A DNA stretch of 64,000 nt from assembly GCF_003345355.1 (NCBI RefSeq), contig NZ_QQNB01000002.1, forward strand, positions 620,001 to 684,000, in the 5' to 3' direction. The stretch comes from Sphingomonas aracearum. GTDB lineage: Bacteria > Pseudomonadota > Alphaproteobacteria > Sphingomonadales > Sphingomonadaceae. The notes under the pieces were generated by a model, which worked only from the letters and a program-made list of their open reading frames with translations, did not search any database and was not told the origin of the DNA. A program made the translations under genes and the position numbers. Of this stretch, positions 18,941 to 27,863 are shown piece by piece. Numbering within the stretch: the first letter of the stretch is position 1; the number at the start of each line of letters is the position of its first letter.

Positions 18941-21322
18941 ATGACCGTACGCACCGCCAGCGCCGCCCAGCGGACCTTTCTTGCCATGTCCTGCATCGGC
19001 GCGTCGCTCGCCGCCGCAGCGCCCGCCGCGGCTCAGGACGCGCAGCTTTCGGAGGCTCAGGCTCAGGAAGACCGGGGCAGCGTGGTAGTCACCGGCACGC
19101 TGATCGACGAGGAGCCCGGCCGGCGGCTGGAATCGCCCAAGCGCACCCGCACGGTACGCGACACGCCGCAGACGATCACCGTGCTCAGCAACGAGGTGAT
19201 CGAACAGCAGAACCTCCTCACCCTGCGCGACGTGCTGTCCACCGTTCCGGGCATCACGTTCGGCGCCGCGGAAGGCGGCACCGCGCCCAGCGACCAGATC
19301 AACTTCCGCGGGTACAGCGCCACCAACGACGTCACCATCGACGGCGTGCGTGACAGCGCCGCCTATAGCCGCAGCGACTCGTTCAACCTGGAGCAGGTGG
19401 AAGTCACCAACGGCGCCAACTCGGTGGTGTCCGGTGCCGGCTCCGCGGGCGGCAACATCAACCTCGTCACCAAGCGCCCGCAGGAGGAAAACCGCCGCGT
19501 CGTCAGCGCGGGCGTCGGCCTCGACGACTATCTGCGCGGCACGGTGGACATCAACCAGCGCGTCGGCGATCTCGTCGCGGTGCGGCTGAACGCCATGGCA
19601 CACCGCAACGACGTGCCCGGCCGCGACGTCGAGAACTACAAGCGCTGGGGCGTCGCTCCGTCGGTGACGATCGGCATCGACCAGCCGACCCGCCTGATCC
19701 TCCAGTACGTGCACCAGGAGGACACCAACATCCCGCAATATGGCGTGCCTTATTATGTCGGCGCGACCAATGACGGCCCTGTCCCCGGTGTCGATCGCAG
19801 CGACTATTTCGGGTTTCGCAACATCGATCGGCAGCGGATCAACGTCGACCAGGCCACCGCCACCTTCGAGCACGAGTTGAGCGACACCGCCTCCATCCGC
19901 AACCTCGCGCGCTGGCAGGATGTGCGCCAGTTCACGGTCGCGAACCCGCCCCAGGGCACCTATTGCCTGCCCTCCGGCCTGACGCCCACCGCTGCCGCCT
20001 GCGCCTTTCCCGGCTATTACCAGCCGTCCGGCCCGCGCGGCACGACCCGCGACACCAAGAACCTGCTGCTGTTCGACCAGTTCGATTTCCGCGCCGTGTT
20101 CGATACCGGCGCGATCGAGCACACGATCGATCTCGGCGTGGCCGCCACCTGGGAGCAGTTCGAGCTGTCCAACGGCAATTCGGAGCGCGCCGCCGACGGC
20201 AGCACCGTGACCCTGCCGCTCATCAACATCGCCGATCCCAACAATGTCGTGCAGGGGCCGAACCGCACGCTCGCGTACGGCAGCAACGTCTATACCGGCC
20301 CGCTGAACTTCATCCGCTCCGGCTTCACGCAAGGCGAGCAGGAAAACTACGCGGTCTATCTCTTCGACACGATGAAGCTGGGCAAGGTGGAGTTCAACGG
20401 CGGCGTCCGGCTGGAGCGGAACACGGGCACCTACCGCGCCGACACCTTCTCCACCGCCGTCGCCACGCTGGGCGCCTATACGCGCGGCGCCACCTTCCGG
20501 AACGCGAACACGCTGTTCTCCTACCGCGCGGGCCTGGTCTACAAGCCGGTCGAGCCGGTGACCCTGTACGTGGCCTATGGCAATTCGCGCACGCCGTCGA
20601 AAAGCAGCGTGAACGGCTCCTGCACGGTAGCCACCTGCAACATCGATCCGGAATCGGCGAAGAATTACGAGATCGGCGCCAAGGCCGAGCTGTTCGACGG
20701 CGGCCTGCTGGTGTCGGCCTCCGCCTTCCGCAACGAGCGGGACAAATACGCAATCCCGTCCAACGATCCGACGATCCCCGATCAGGTGCTGAACGGCCGC
20801 TCCCGCGTGGACGGCATCGCGCTCAGCGCCATCGGCAAGATCACCAGGGACTGGCAGATCACCGCCAACTACACCTATCTCGACTCCGAACTTCGCCAGT
20901 CGGTATCCGATACCTGCCTGGCGCGCCCGGGTGCTACCGGCTGCAACAACAACGCCGCCTTCCCCGATCCGGCGGCGGGCTCGGAATTGGCCAACACGCC
21001 CAGGCATTCCGGCAGCATCTTCACCACCTATCGCCTGCCGTTCGGCCTGACGATCGGCTATGGCGCGACGTACCAGGGCAGCTTCGCCTTTGGCACGCGC
21101 ACGCTGGTGACGGCGACGTCGAGCCTGTCCACCGTGCTGCGCGCGGACGATTACTGGGTGCACCAGGCCTATTTCAGCTACGAGTTCTCGCCCAACCTGT
21201 CGGCACAGCTCAACGTGAAGAACCTGACCGACTCCTATTATTTCACCCGCATCCGCAACAACGGCTGGGCGACCCCCGGCGACGCGCGCACCGCCGTGCT
21301 CAGCATGACGGCGAAGTTCTGA
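18941..21322 (+). CDS. TonB-dependent siderophore receptor (793 aa)
   Basis: Outer-membrane 22-strand barrel receptor of the Fiu/CirA catecholate type. There is a signal peptide ending AAAAPAAAQ (about residue 31), a TonB-box region SVVVTGTL, a plug domain (TPQTITVLSNEVIEQQN, then ANSVVSGAGSAGGNINLVTK) and a barrel ending with the usual C-terminal aromatic (VLSMTAKF). ATG 18941 has GGGGG 3-8 bases upstream; upstream in-frame ATG 18905 is less likely. The Fur-like site ends 47 bases upstream. PiuC follows 67 bases downstream, a pairing usual for catecholate-siderophore receptors. The exact ligand is unknown. Confidence 0.93.
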   Translation: MTVRTASAAQRTFLAMSCIGASLAAAAPAAAQDAQLSEAQAQEDRGSVVVTGTLIDEEPGRRLESPKRTRTVRDTPQTITVLSNEVIEQQNLLTLRDVLSTVPGITFGAAEGGTAPSDQINFRGYSATNDVTIDGVRDSAAYSRSDSFNLEQVEVTNGANSVVSGAGSAGGNINLVTKRPQEENRRVVSAGVGLDDYLRGTVDINQRVGDLVAVRLNAMAHRNDVPGRDVENYKRWGVAPSVTIGIDQPTRLILQYVHQEDTNIPQYGVPYYVGATNDGPVPGVDRSDYFGFRNIDRQRINVDQATATFEHELSDTASIRNLARWQDVRQFTVANPPQGTYCLPSGLTPTAAACAFPGYYQPSGPRGTTRDTKNLLLFDQFDFRAVFDTGAIEHTIDLGVAATWEQFELSNGNSERAADGSTVTLPLINIADPNNVVQGPNRTLAYGSNVYTGPLNFIRSGFTQGEQENYAVYLFDTMKLGKVEFNGGVRLERNTGTYRADTFSTAVATLGAYTRGATFRNANTLFSYRAGLVYKPVEPVTLYVAYGNSRTPSKSSVNGSCTVATCNIDPESAKNYEIGAKAELFDGGLLVSASAFRNERDKYAIPSNDPTIPDQVLNGRSRVDGIALSAIGKITRDWQITANYTYLDSELRQSVSDTCLARPGATGCNNNAAFPDPAAGSELANTPRHSGSIFTTYRLPFGLTIGYGATYQGSFAFGTRTLVTATSSLSTVLRADDYWVHQAYFSYEFSPNLSAQLNVKNLTDSYYFTRIRNNGWATPGDARTAVLSMTAKF

Positions 21323-21389
21323 TCGCACGCCGGGCGCCGCCGCCCGCCCGGCGGTTGCCAAGCATGGCGATCTCGAAGAGGAAGAAGCG

Positions 21390-22070
21390 ATGCTCGTCGA
21401 GATCCCTGCGCTGTTCAGCCCGGCCGAGGCGGCGGAGGCGCGCGCGCTGCTCGCCGCCGCCGAGTGGCAGGACGGGCGCGCCACCGCGGGGCACCGTGCC
21501 GCCACGGTGAAGCAGAACCTGCAACTGCCGCTCGACCATCCGCTCGCGCGGCAGCTCGGCGACCGCATCCTCGACCGGCTCGCCCGCACCCCGCGGTTCG
21601 TCGCCGCGACGCTGCCGCTGCGCATCCTGCCGCCCCGCTTCAACCGCTATGAGGGCGGCGGCACCTACGGCAACCATGTCGACAGCGCGATCTTTCCCGT
21701 GCCCAACACCGCCCAGCACGTACGCAGCGACGTGTCGGCCACCCTCTTCCTCAGCGACCCGGACGACTATGACGGCGGGGAACTGGTGATCGAGGACAGC
21801 TTCGGCGCGCATCGCGTGAAGCTGGCCGCCGGGCACCTCATCACCTATCCCGGCAGCAGCCTGCACCGCGTCACGCCCGTGACCCGCGGCACGCGCTTTG
21901 CCGCGTTCTTCTGGACACAGAGCTTTGTCGCGTCCGAACTTCAGCGGCGCGAGCTGTTCGCGCTGGACGGCGCCATCCAGTCGCTCACCGCCGACCACCC
22001 GGACCATCCGTCGATCGACACGCTGACGAACGTCTACCACAACCTGCTGCGGCAATGGTCGAGCACCTGA
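21390..22070 (+). CDS. piuC: Fe(II)/2-oxoglutarate-dependent dioxygenase PiuC/YbiX
   Basis: PKHD-type hydroxylase of 226 residues, the normal length. The iron ligands are visible as H96 and D98 (YGNHVDSAIF) and H159 (GSSLHRV), with the 2-oxoglutarate arginine R169 (RGTRFAAFFW). These genes accompany catecholate-siderophore receptors and are iron-regulated in other bacteria, although the substrate remains uncertain. It lies 67 bases after the receptor gene and overlaps the next gene by 16 bases, so it belongs to the same operon. Confidence 0.94.
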   Translation: MLVEIPALFSPAEAAEARALLAAAEWQDGRATAGHRAATVKQNLQLPLDHPLARQLGDRILDRLARTPRFVAATLPLRILPPRFNRYEGGGTYGNHVDSAIFPVPNTAQHVRSDVSATLFLSDPDDYDGGELVIEDSFGAHRVKLAAGHLITYPGSSLHRVTPVTRGTRFAAFFWTQSFVASELQRRELFALDGAIQSLTADHPDHPSIDTLTNVYHNLLRQWSST

Positions 22071-23200
22071 CGAGCGCGGGGGAGGCGCCGCTCCCGCCCC
22101 TGGCGACGATCCCGCCGGACCTCCGGTCGCTGGCGGACTATGAGCAACGCGCGCGGGCGCACTTGCCCGCGGCGACCTGGGCGCATGTCGAGGATCGCGC
22201 CGGCCGCGGCATCACCCTGGACGACAATCGCGCTGCCTTCGATCGCGTGCGGCTGCTTCCGCGCGCGCTGGCCAGCCTTGCCGGCGGCAGCACCGCCTCC
22301 ACCCTGTTGGGCGTGCATCACCCCTGCCCCGTCCTGCTCGGCCCCGTCGCCTATCAGCGCCTGGCCCATGCCGAGGGCGAACTGGCGACGATCCGCGCGG
22401 CCACGGCACTGGGGACCGGCAGCGTGCTCAGCACCCTGTCGAGCGTCCCGCTGGAACAGGTCGCCGCGGCCCGGCTCCAGGCGGCCGACCAGCTCGACGT
22501 TGCGCCCGCGCCCCTGTGGTTCCAGCTCTATCTCCAGCCCCGCCGCGAGGACAGCGCCACGCTGCTGCGTCGGGCAGAAGCGGCGGGCTATCAGGCGATC
22601 GTGCTGACGATCGATGCCGGGGTGAAGCGCTCCGGCTTTGTTCTGCCGCCGGGCGTGGAAGCGGCCAACCTCGCCGGCATGGAGGCGCCACGTCATGTCG
22701 CGTCGGCAGGTGGCCGCCTCCTGTTCGGCACGGCGCTGACGGATGCGGTGCCGACCTGGGAGGATCTCGCCTGGCTGCGCGCGGCCACCGACCTGCCGGT
22801 GCTCGTGAAGGGCATGCTGGTCGGCGACGACCTGGAGCGTGCGCTTGCGGCGGGCGCGGACGGGCTGATCCTGTCGAACCATGGCGGCCGCGTGCTGGAC
22901 GGCCTGCCCGCCACGCTGGACCTCCTGCCGCAGGTGGCTGCGGCCGTTGCCGGTCGCGTGCCCGTGCTGCTGGACGGAGGCGTGCGCACGGGCACGGATG
23001 TGGTCAAGGCGCTCTGCCTGGGCGCAATCGCCGTGCTGGTGGCGCGGCCGGTCCTGCACGCCCTGGCCGTGGCGGGCCTCGCCGGCGTGGCGCATCTCTG
23101 CCACCTGCTGCGCGCCGAGCTGGAGCTGGCCATGGCACAGCTCGGCTGCGCCACGCTCGACGATCTCACGGAGGAGCGCCTTTTCACGACATTGCGCTGA
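22055..23200 (+). CDS. FMN-dependent alpha-hydroxy-acid dehydrogenase/oxidase (381 aa)
   Basis: TIM-barrel flavoprotein of the lactate/glycolate/mandelate oxidoreductase family. FMN- and substrate-binding blocks are present: VLLGPVAYQRLAHAEGE, WFQLYLQPRR, the catalytic histidine in LSNHGGRVLDG, and VPVLLDGGVRTGTDVVKAL. The length is normal for the family. The start overlaps piuC by 16 bases, so translation is coupled. Finding it between a dioxygenase and a second siderophore receptor suggests a role in processing an iron-chelating hydroxy acid or siderophore part, but this is inference; ordinary lactate oxidation is the alternative. Confidence 0.9.
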   Translation: MVEHLTSAGEAPLPPLATIPPDLRSLADYEQRARAHLPAATWAHVEDRAGRGITLDDNRAAFDRVRLLPRALASLAGGSTASTLLGVHHPCPVLLGPVAYQRLAHAEGELATIRAATALGTGSVLSTLSSVPLEQVAAARLQAADQLDVAPAPLWFQLYLQPRREDSATLLRRAEAAGYQAIVLTIDAGVKRSGFVLPPGVEAANLAGMEAPRHVASAGGRLLFGTALTDAVPTWEDLAWLRAATDLPVLVKGMLVGDDLERALAAGADGLILSNHGGRVLDGLPATLDLLPQVAAAVAGRVPVLLDGGVRTGTDVVKALCLGAIAVLVARPVLHALAVAGLAGVAHLCHLLRAELELAMAQLGCATLDDLTEERLFTTLR

Positions 23201-23241
23201 GCGGCAGCCGCCAGCAACTTTTCGTCATAGTCACGTTGATA

Positions 23242-23258
23242 TTGCTAGTGACTCGCAA
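23242..23258. promoter_or_regulatory. Second Fur-like imperfect palindrome upstream of TonB receptor
   Basis: TTGCTAGTGACTCGCAA is a near-palindrome with one mismatched pair. The 7-1-7 core TGCTAGT-G-ACTCGCA shares the AGTGACT centre with the perfect site at 18877. It lies 45 bases before the start of the receptor gene. The shared core in two receptor promoters supports a common iron regulator; Fur binding is inferred. Confidence 0.5.
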
Positions 23259-23302
23259 CAACCTTCGCGGTAGGAGGCCCCCAACCACAACAGGGGGTAC
23301 GC

Positions 23303-25537
23303 ATGGAATTTCGAACGGGCTCGCTGCTGGCGGGTGTTGCATTGGTCGCGCTGCCGTTCGGCGCACAGGCACAGGTTCGCGAAAGCGGCGCGGACGAGCC
23401 GTCCCGCACGCAGGCGGAGCGCCAGTCCACCAGCGACGTGGTGGTGCTCGGCAAGAGCTTCGGAAACGAAGTCGGCAAGACGCTCACCCCGCTGAAGGAC
23501 GTGCCGAACACCGTCACCGTGGTCGATCGCGAGCGGTTCGAGCAGCAGAACCTGTTCACGCTGGAAGACGCGCTCACCGCCACCAACGGCATCACCGTCA
23601 CCGGCGTGGGCAGCGAGGACCCGTCCTATGTCTCGCGCGGGTTCAATATCACCAACTATCTGGTGGACGGCGTCCCGACGCTCGCCTTCAACTTCCCGGC
23701 CGCGGTGCCGGACCTGTTCTTCTTCGACCGGGTCGAGGTGCTGCGCGGTCCCGCCGGGCTGTTCAGCGGCGCGGGCAACCCCGCCGGCAGCGTGAACCTG
23801 GTGCGCAAGCGCCCGCTGGACGCCGCCCGCGTCCAGGCGTCGGCCGGCTATGGCAGCTACGACAATAAGCGGTTCGAGTTCGATGCTTCCACGCCGCTTG
23901 GCGAGATCGGCGGCATCCGCGCCGGCGTGATGGCGCAGGATCAGGACCAGTTCTTCGACATCGCCCACCGCAACCGGCTGGACGCCTATGTCACCACCAG
24001 CGTGAAGATCGGCGATCGCACCACCTTCACCACCGGCCTCACCTATGACCGGTTCAAGCCGGCCATCCAGTCCGGCCTGCCGGGCATCCTGGGCGATCTG
24101 AACGGCAGCGAAGGGCAGTTGCTCGACATCGACCGTTCGACCTATCTCGGCGCCGACTGGAACCGCTTCAAATCGGAAACCTGGACCGGCTTCGCCGAAC
24201 TGGCGCACTGGATCAGCAATCGCTGGGCCCTGCGCGCAACCGCGCTTGTCACCAATGTCGATCGCCTCGACGTGTACAGCTATATCGGCAGCCAGCCGGT
24301 CACCGCGACCAACGGCCTGACCAACCAGATCGCGTTTCGCAGCACCAGCCGGGCGCAGACCAAGGCGTTCGATTTCAACGGCGTCGGCAGCTTCCCCGCC
24401 TTTGGCCGTGACCAGACGCTGATCCTGGGCTTCGACTATCAGGGCAGCAACTACGACTCCTACTTCGCGCGCTTCTCCAACTTCGCGCGGATCGACGTCT
24501 ACAACCCGGTGTCGCCGCCGGAGCCGCCGCTCAACGAGTTCGGCCCTGCGCCGGTCGTGCAGGGCCCCGCCGGGCCAGTCACGCAGACCTATGGCGCGAC
24601 CAACACCAAGGTCGAGCAATATGGCATTTACGGCCAGATGCGGCTCAGCCCCGTCGAAGGCTTCACGCTGGTCGGTGGCGGCCGCACGACGTGGTGGACC
24701 ACCGACAGCACCACCCTGCTGCCCGCCCGCGGCAACACCACCGGCTATTCGGTGGAGGGCCGCTTCACGCCCTATGCCGGCGTGGTGTGGGACGTGACGC
24801 CGCAATGGAACCTGTACGGCAGCTATGCCGACAGCTTCACGCCGCAGGCCGCGCCCGCCAACCGCGTCCGTCCGGACGGGCGGCCGATCGATCCGCAGAT
24901 CGGCGCGCAGTGGGAAGTCGGCTCCAAGCTCGGCCTGTTCGGCGACAAGCTGCTGCTCTCGGCCGCGGCCTACCAGAACACGCAGACGAACCGCCTGTTC
25001 AACGATCCCAACGAGCCCACGCTGGTGCTCCAGATCGGCAAGGTCCGCGCGCGCGGCGTGGAAGCGGAGGCGAACGGCCAGATCCTGCCCGGCTGGCGGA
25101 TCAATGCCGGCTATACCTATACCGAAACCAAGTATCTGGAAGACGCGAACGCCAGCTTCGAGGGCCTGCCGCTGGTGCCGATCGTGCCCAAGCACATGGG
25201 CAAGCTGTTCACCAACTACGAGGTGCAGGGCGGCGCCCTGCGTGGCTTCAGCCTGGGCGGCGGGCTGACCGTTTTCTCCTCCACCTGGGGCGGCAACCCC
25301 GCCGTGCGCAACGCGGCGGGTGCGGTGACGACGCGCTCCACCATCGTGCGCCAGCCAAGCTACATCGTCGCCGACCTGCGCGCCGGCTACCGGATCAACG
25401 AGCGGCTGAGCCTGTCGGTGAACGTCAACAACCTGTTCGACGAGAACTATTACGCCCGCATCGCGTCGGCCGGGCGCGGCAATTATTATGGCAGCCCGCG
25501 CACGGTGTTCGGCACCATCCGGATCACCTATCCGTGA
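23303..25537 (+). CDS. TonB-dependent siderophore receptor, FhuE/FpvA-like (744 aa)
   Basis: Outer-membrane receptor with a signal peptide ending GAQAQ (about 24), a plug with VPNTVTVVDRERFEQQNLFT, RVEVLRGPAGLFSGAGNPAG and SVNLVRKRP, and a long barrel ending in FGTIRITYP. The plug resembles receptors for hydroxamate or mixed siderophores. The 3' end overlaps the DUF3649 gene by 4 bases, and PepSY and DUF3325 genes follow in the same tightly coupled order, a set known to accompany pyoverdine-type or other siderophore receptors in proteobacteria. The ligand is not determinable here. Confidence 0.93.
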   Translation: MEFRTGSLLAGVALVALPFGAQAQVRESGADEPSRTQAERQSTSDVVVLGKSFGNEVGKTLTPLKDVPNTVTVVDRERFEQQNLFTLEDALTATNGITVTGVGSEDPSYVSRGFNITNYLVDGVPTLAFNFPAAVPDLFFFDRVEVLRGPAGLFSGAGNPAGSVNLVRKRPLDAARVQASAGYGSYDNKRFEFDASTPLGEIGGIRAGVMAQDQDQFFDIAHRNRLDAYVTTSVKIGDRTTFTTGLTYDRFKPAIQSGLPGILGDLNGSEGQLLDIDRSTYLGADWNRFKSETWTGFAELAHWISNRWALRATALVTNVDRLDVYSYIGSQPVTATNGLTNQIAFRSTSRAQTKAFDFNGVGSFPAFGRDQTLILGFDYQGSNYDSYFARFSNFARIDVYNPVSPPEPPLNEFGPAPVVQGPAGPVTQTYGATNTKVEQYGIYGQMRLSPVEGFTLVGGGRTTWWTTDSTTLLPARGNTTGYSVEGRFTPYAGVVWDVTPQWNLYGSYADSFTPQAAPANRVRPDGRPIDPQIGAQWEVGSKLGLFGDKLLLSAAAYQNTQTNRLFNDPNEPTLVLQIGKVRARGVEAEANGQILPGWRINAGYTYTETKYLEDANASFEGLPLVPIVPKHMGKLFTNYEVQGGALRGFSLGGGLTVFSSTWGGNPAVRNAAGAVTTRSTIVRQPSYIVADLRAGYRINERLSLSVNVNNLFDENYYARIASAGRGNYYGSPRTVFGTIRITYP

Positions 25538-25848
25538 TCGCGCGGGCGACGGGCGACGCCGCACGGTGGCGGCGGCGGGGCGACAATGCGCTCCGCTTCC
25601 TCGCCGCCGTGCCGGTCGGCTATGGCGTGTCGAGCCTGTGGGCGATGGCGCTCGCCCGCGTCCTGCCGATGGAACGTTCGGAAGCGACCGTCACGGGCGC
25701 GCTGGTGGCCCTGCTGTTGTGCGCGCTGGCGGCGATGTACGCCTATGCGGCGCGCAGCGGATGGCGGGCGCTGCTCACGCTGCTGCTGTGCGGCGGGGTG
25801 GCGGCGGCGATCACCTGGAGCTCGATCGCCACCGGAGGAAAGGCATGA
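25534..25848 (+). CDS. DUF3649 small membrane protein (104 aa)
   Basis: Small inner-membrane protein with three predicted helices, including LRFLAAVPVGYGVSSLWAMA, ALVALLLCALAAMYAY and LTLLLCGGVAAAITW. The start is GTG 25534, overlapping the receptor stop (GTGA), and its own stop overlaps the next ATG by 4 bases. DUF3649 proteins occur beside TonB receptors and PepSY proteins in iron-acquisition operons. The biochemical role is unknown; a membrane partner of the PepSY ferric reductase-like protein is a reasonable inference. Confidence 0.85.
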   Translation: MIARATGDAARWRRRGDNALRFLAAVPVGYGVSSLWAMALARVLPMERSEATVTGALVALLLCALAAMYAYAARSGWRALLTLLLCGGVAAAITWSSIATGGKA

Positions 25849-27452
25849 GCAAAGGCTTCCGCCAGTCGCAATCCACCTTGCACACCTGGTCGGGCCTGCT
25901 GCTCGGCTGGGTGCTGTTTCTCGTCTTTCTCACCGGCACGCTGGCATTCTGGCGCGAGGGGCTGAACCGCTACATGCGCCCCGAGCTGCCGCCGGTGACG
26001 CAGCCGATGCGCGTGCTGGCGGGTGCACAGCGCTTTCTCCAGGCAAAGGCGCCGGACGGGAAAAGCTGGTTCGTTACCCTGCCGAGCGAGCGGCTGCCCG
26101 GCGCGCAGGTGTTCTGGGTGCCGCAGCCCAAGGCCGGCGAGGCGCCGCGCGGCCGGCGCGGAGGCGGCGGGCGCCGCGGCCGCGACACGCAGGCGCTGAT
26201 CGGCGCGGACGGCCAGCCGGTGCACGCCCGCGAGACGCGCGGCGGCGAGTTCTTCTACCGCTTCCATTTCGACCTTCACTACATGCCGGTGATCTGGGCG
26301 CGCTGGCTGGTCGGCGTGGCGGCGGCGATGATGCTGGTGGCGATCCTCACCGGCATCGTCACGCACAAGAAGATCTTTCGCGATTTCTTCACCCTGCGCC
26401 GGGGCAAGGGTCAGCGGTCCTGGCTGGACGGGCACAATGCCACGGCCGTGCTGGCGCTGCCCTTCCACCTGATGATCACCTATACCGGCCTTGTCACGCT
26501 GATGGCGCTGCTGATGCCCTGGGCGGCGGTGGCCAATTACGTCGATCCCGCCAAGGCGAACGAGGCGCTGTTCCCGCATGTCGAGGCACCGGCGCGCAGC
26601 GGCCGCCCTGCCCCGCTCGCCGACCTGTCCCGCATCGTCGCCGATGCCGAGCGCCGGCTGGGCGGCCCGGCCGGCTATCTCGAGGTGAGCGAAGCTGGCG
26701 ACGCGGCGGCCCGCGTCACCGTGCTGCGCGCGCCCACCACCCTGCTCAACACGCGCGCGCCCTCCATCACCTATGACGGCGTGAGCGGCCGGCCGGTCTG
26801 GCGCTCCCCGGCCCCCGGGGGCGCGGCGGCGACCGCCGGGGTCATGATCGGGCTGCATGCCGGCCGCTTCGCCGATGTCGCACTGCGCTGGATCTATTTC
26901 CTGTGCGGGGTGGCGGGTACGCTGATGGTGGCGAGCGGGCTGGTGCTGTGGACGGTGAAGCGGCGCGAGAAGCTGCCCGATCCGGTGCGCCCGCCGCTCG
27001 GCTTCCGCATTGTGGAGCGGCTGAACGTGGCGACGATCGCGGGCTTTCCGCTGGGCGTGGCGGCGATGTTCTGGGCCAACCGGCTGCTGCCGGCGGCGAT
27101 GCCCGGGCGGGCCGAACTGGAAGTCAACCTGCTGTTCCTCGCCTGGGCGGCGGCGGCGCTGCTCGCGCTGCTGTGCCGTCCCGCCTGGACGTGGCGCGCC
27201 CTGTTCGCGGCCACGGGTGTGCTGCTGATCGCCTTGCCGGTGTTCAATCTTGTCGGCCCCGGCCGCGGCACCTTCGGTCCGCTGCTCGCGGGCGATCTGG
27301 TGCCGGTCGGCGTGGATGCGACGATGGTGGCGTTCGGTGCGGGCCTGCTTGCCGTCGCCCGGCGAATCGCACGCCACCGCCCGGCCGAGCGCAACCGGAC
27401 ACGCCGCGCGCCGGCGACCCCGTCCGTGCGCGTGCTGGAGCCTGCCGAATGA
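25845..27452 (+). CDS. PepSY-associated transmembrane protein (535 aa)
   Basis: Inner-membrane protein with an N-terminal helix (LHTWSGLLLGWVLFLVFLTG, about 12-31), a periplasmic PepSY-like region, a central TM pair near RWLVGVAAAMMLVAILTGIV, and a cluster of C-terminal helices. Conserved histidines in HTWSG, FHFDLHYMP and HNATAVLALPFHL are typical of this family and may bind heme. A Gly/Arg-rich loop ([13 protein letters not shown]) lies at about 105-117. ATG 25845 overlaps the DUF3649 stop and has GGAGGAAA upstream. Related proteins are needed for periplasmic reduction of siderophore iron in pseudomonads; that role is inferred here. Confidence 0.88.
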   Translation: MSKGFRQSQSTLHTWSGLLLGWVLFLVFLTGTLAFWREGLNRYMRPELPPVTQPMRVLAGAQRFLQAKAPDGKSWFVTLPSERLPGAQVFWVPQPKAGEAPRGRRGGGGRRGRDTQALIGADGQPVHARETRGGEFFYRFHFDLHYMPVIWARWLVGVAAAMMLVAILTGIVTHKKIFRDFFTLRRGKGQRSWLDGHNATAVLALPFHLMITYTGLVTLMALLMPWAAVANYVDPAKANEALFPHVEAPARSGRPAPLADLSRIVADAERRLGGPAGYLEVSEAGDAAARVTVLRAPTTLLNTRAPSITYDGVSGRPVWRSPAPGGAAATAGVMIGLHAGRFADVALRWIYFLCGVAGTLMVASGLVLWTVKRREKLPDPVRPPLGFRIVERLNVATIAGFPLGVAAMFWANRLLPAAMPGRAELEVNLLFLAWAAAALLALLCRPAWTWRALFAATGVLLIALPVFNLVGPGRGTFGPLLAGDLVPVGVDATMVAFGAGLLAVARRIARHRPAERNRTRRAPATPSVRVLEPAE

Positions 27453-27751
27453 TCGTTCTCGCCTTTCTGCCGGCCTTGCTCGCCTTTGCCCTGCTCGGGC
27501 TCGCCAGCCACGACCATTACCTGCGCTGGTTCGGGCATCGGCCGACCCGTCGCACGCAGCGCCCGCTGCGGATCGCCGCGTCGGTGGCGCTGGCGCTCAG
27601 CCTCGTCCTTGCCGTCGCCTCGCGCGGCTGGGGGTTCGGGCCGGTGCTTTGGTCCGGGCTGGTGATGCTGGCGGCCGGATGCGTGTTCCTGTTCCTGAAC
27701 GTGACGGAGGCACACACGCCGCACGGCCGCAGGCAGCGCAACGCGCGATAG
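27449..27751 (+). CDS. DUF3325 small membrane protein (100 aa)
   Basis: Small membrane protein with three hydrophobic segments (MIVLAFLPALLAFALLGLA, IAASVALALSLVLAVAS, VLWSGLVMLAAGCVFLFLN) and a basic C-terminal tail. The HDHYLRWFG motif between helices 1 and 2 fits the DUF3325 family. The start overlaps the PepSY stop by 4 bases. It closes the receptor-DUF3649-PepSY-DUF3325 unit. Function is unknown; the conserved gene order points to siderophore-iron handling at the inner membrane. Confidence 0.82.
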   Translation: MIVLAFLPALLAFALLGLASHDHYLRWFGHRPTRRTQRPLRIAASVALALSLVLAVASRGWGFGPVLWSGLVMLAAGCVFLFLNVTEAHTPHGRRQRNAR

Positions 27752-27769
27752 CCGCTCGCCGCGTGCTGA

Positions 27770-27798
27770 TTGATCCCCCGCCATGCATCGGCTATAGG
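27770..27798 (+). promoter_or_regulatory. Sigma70-like promoter for purC
   Basis: TTGATC at 27770-27775 and TATAGG at 27793-27798 are separated by 17 bases, the optimal spacing. It lies 66 bases upstream of the purC ATG and 18 bases after the DUF3325 stop, so purC is likely transcribed independently of the iron operon. Confidence 0.6.
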
Positions 27799-27863
27799 CG
27801 CGGGCATTCCCGCCCCGGCGCGCGACCCGCGTGGCCGGGGCGCTTCATTCAGGGGTTTATGCC

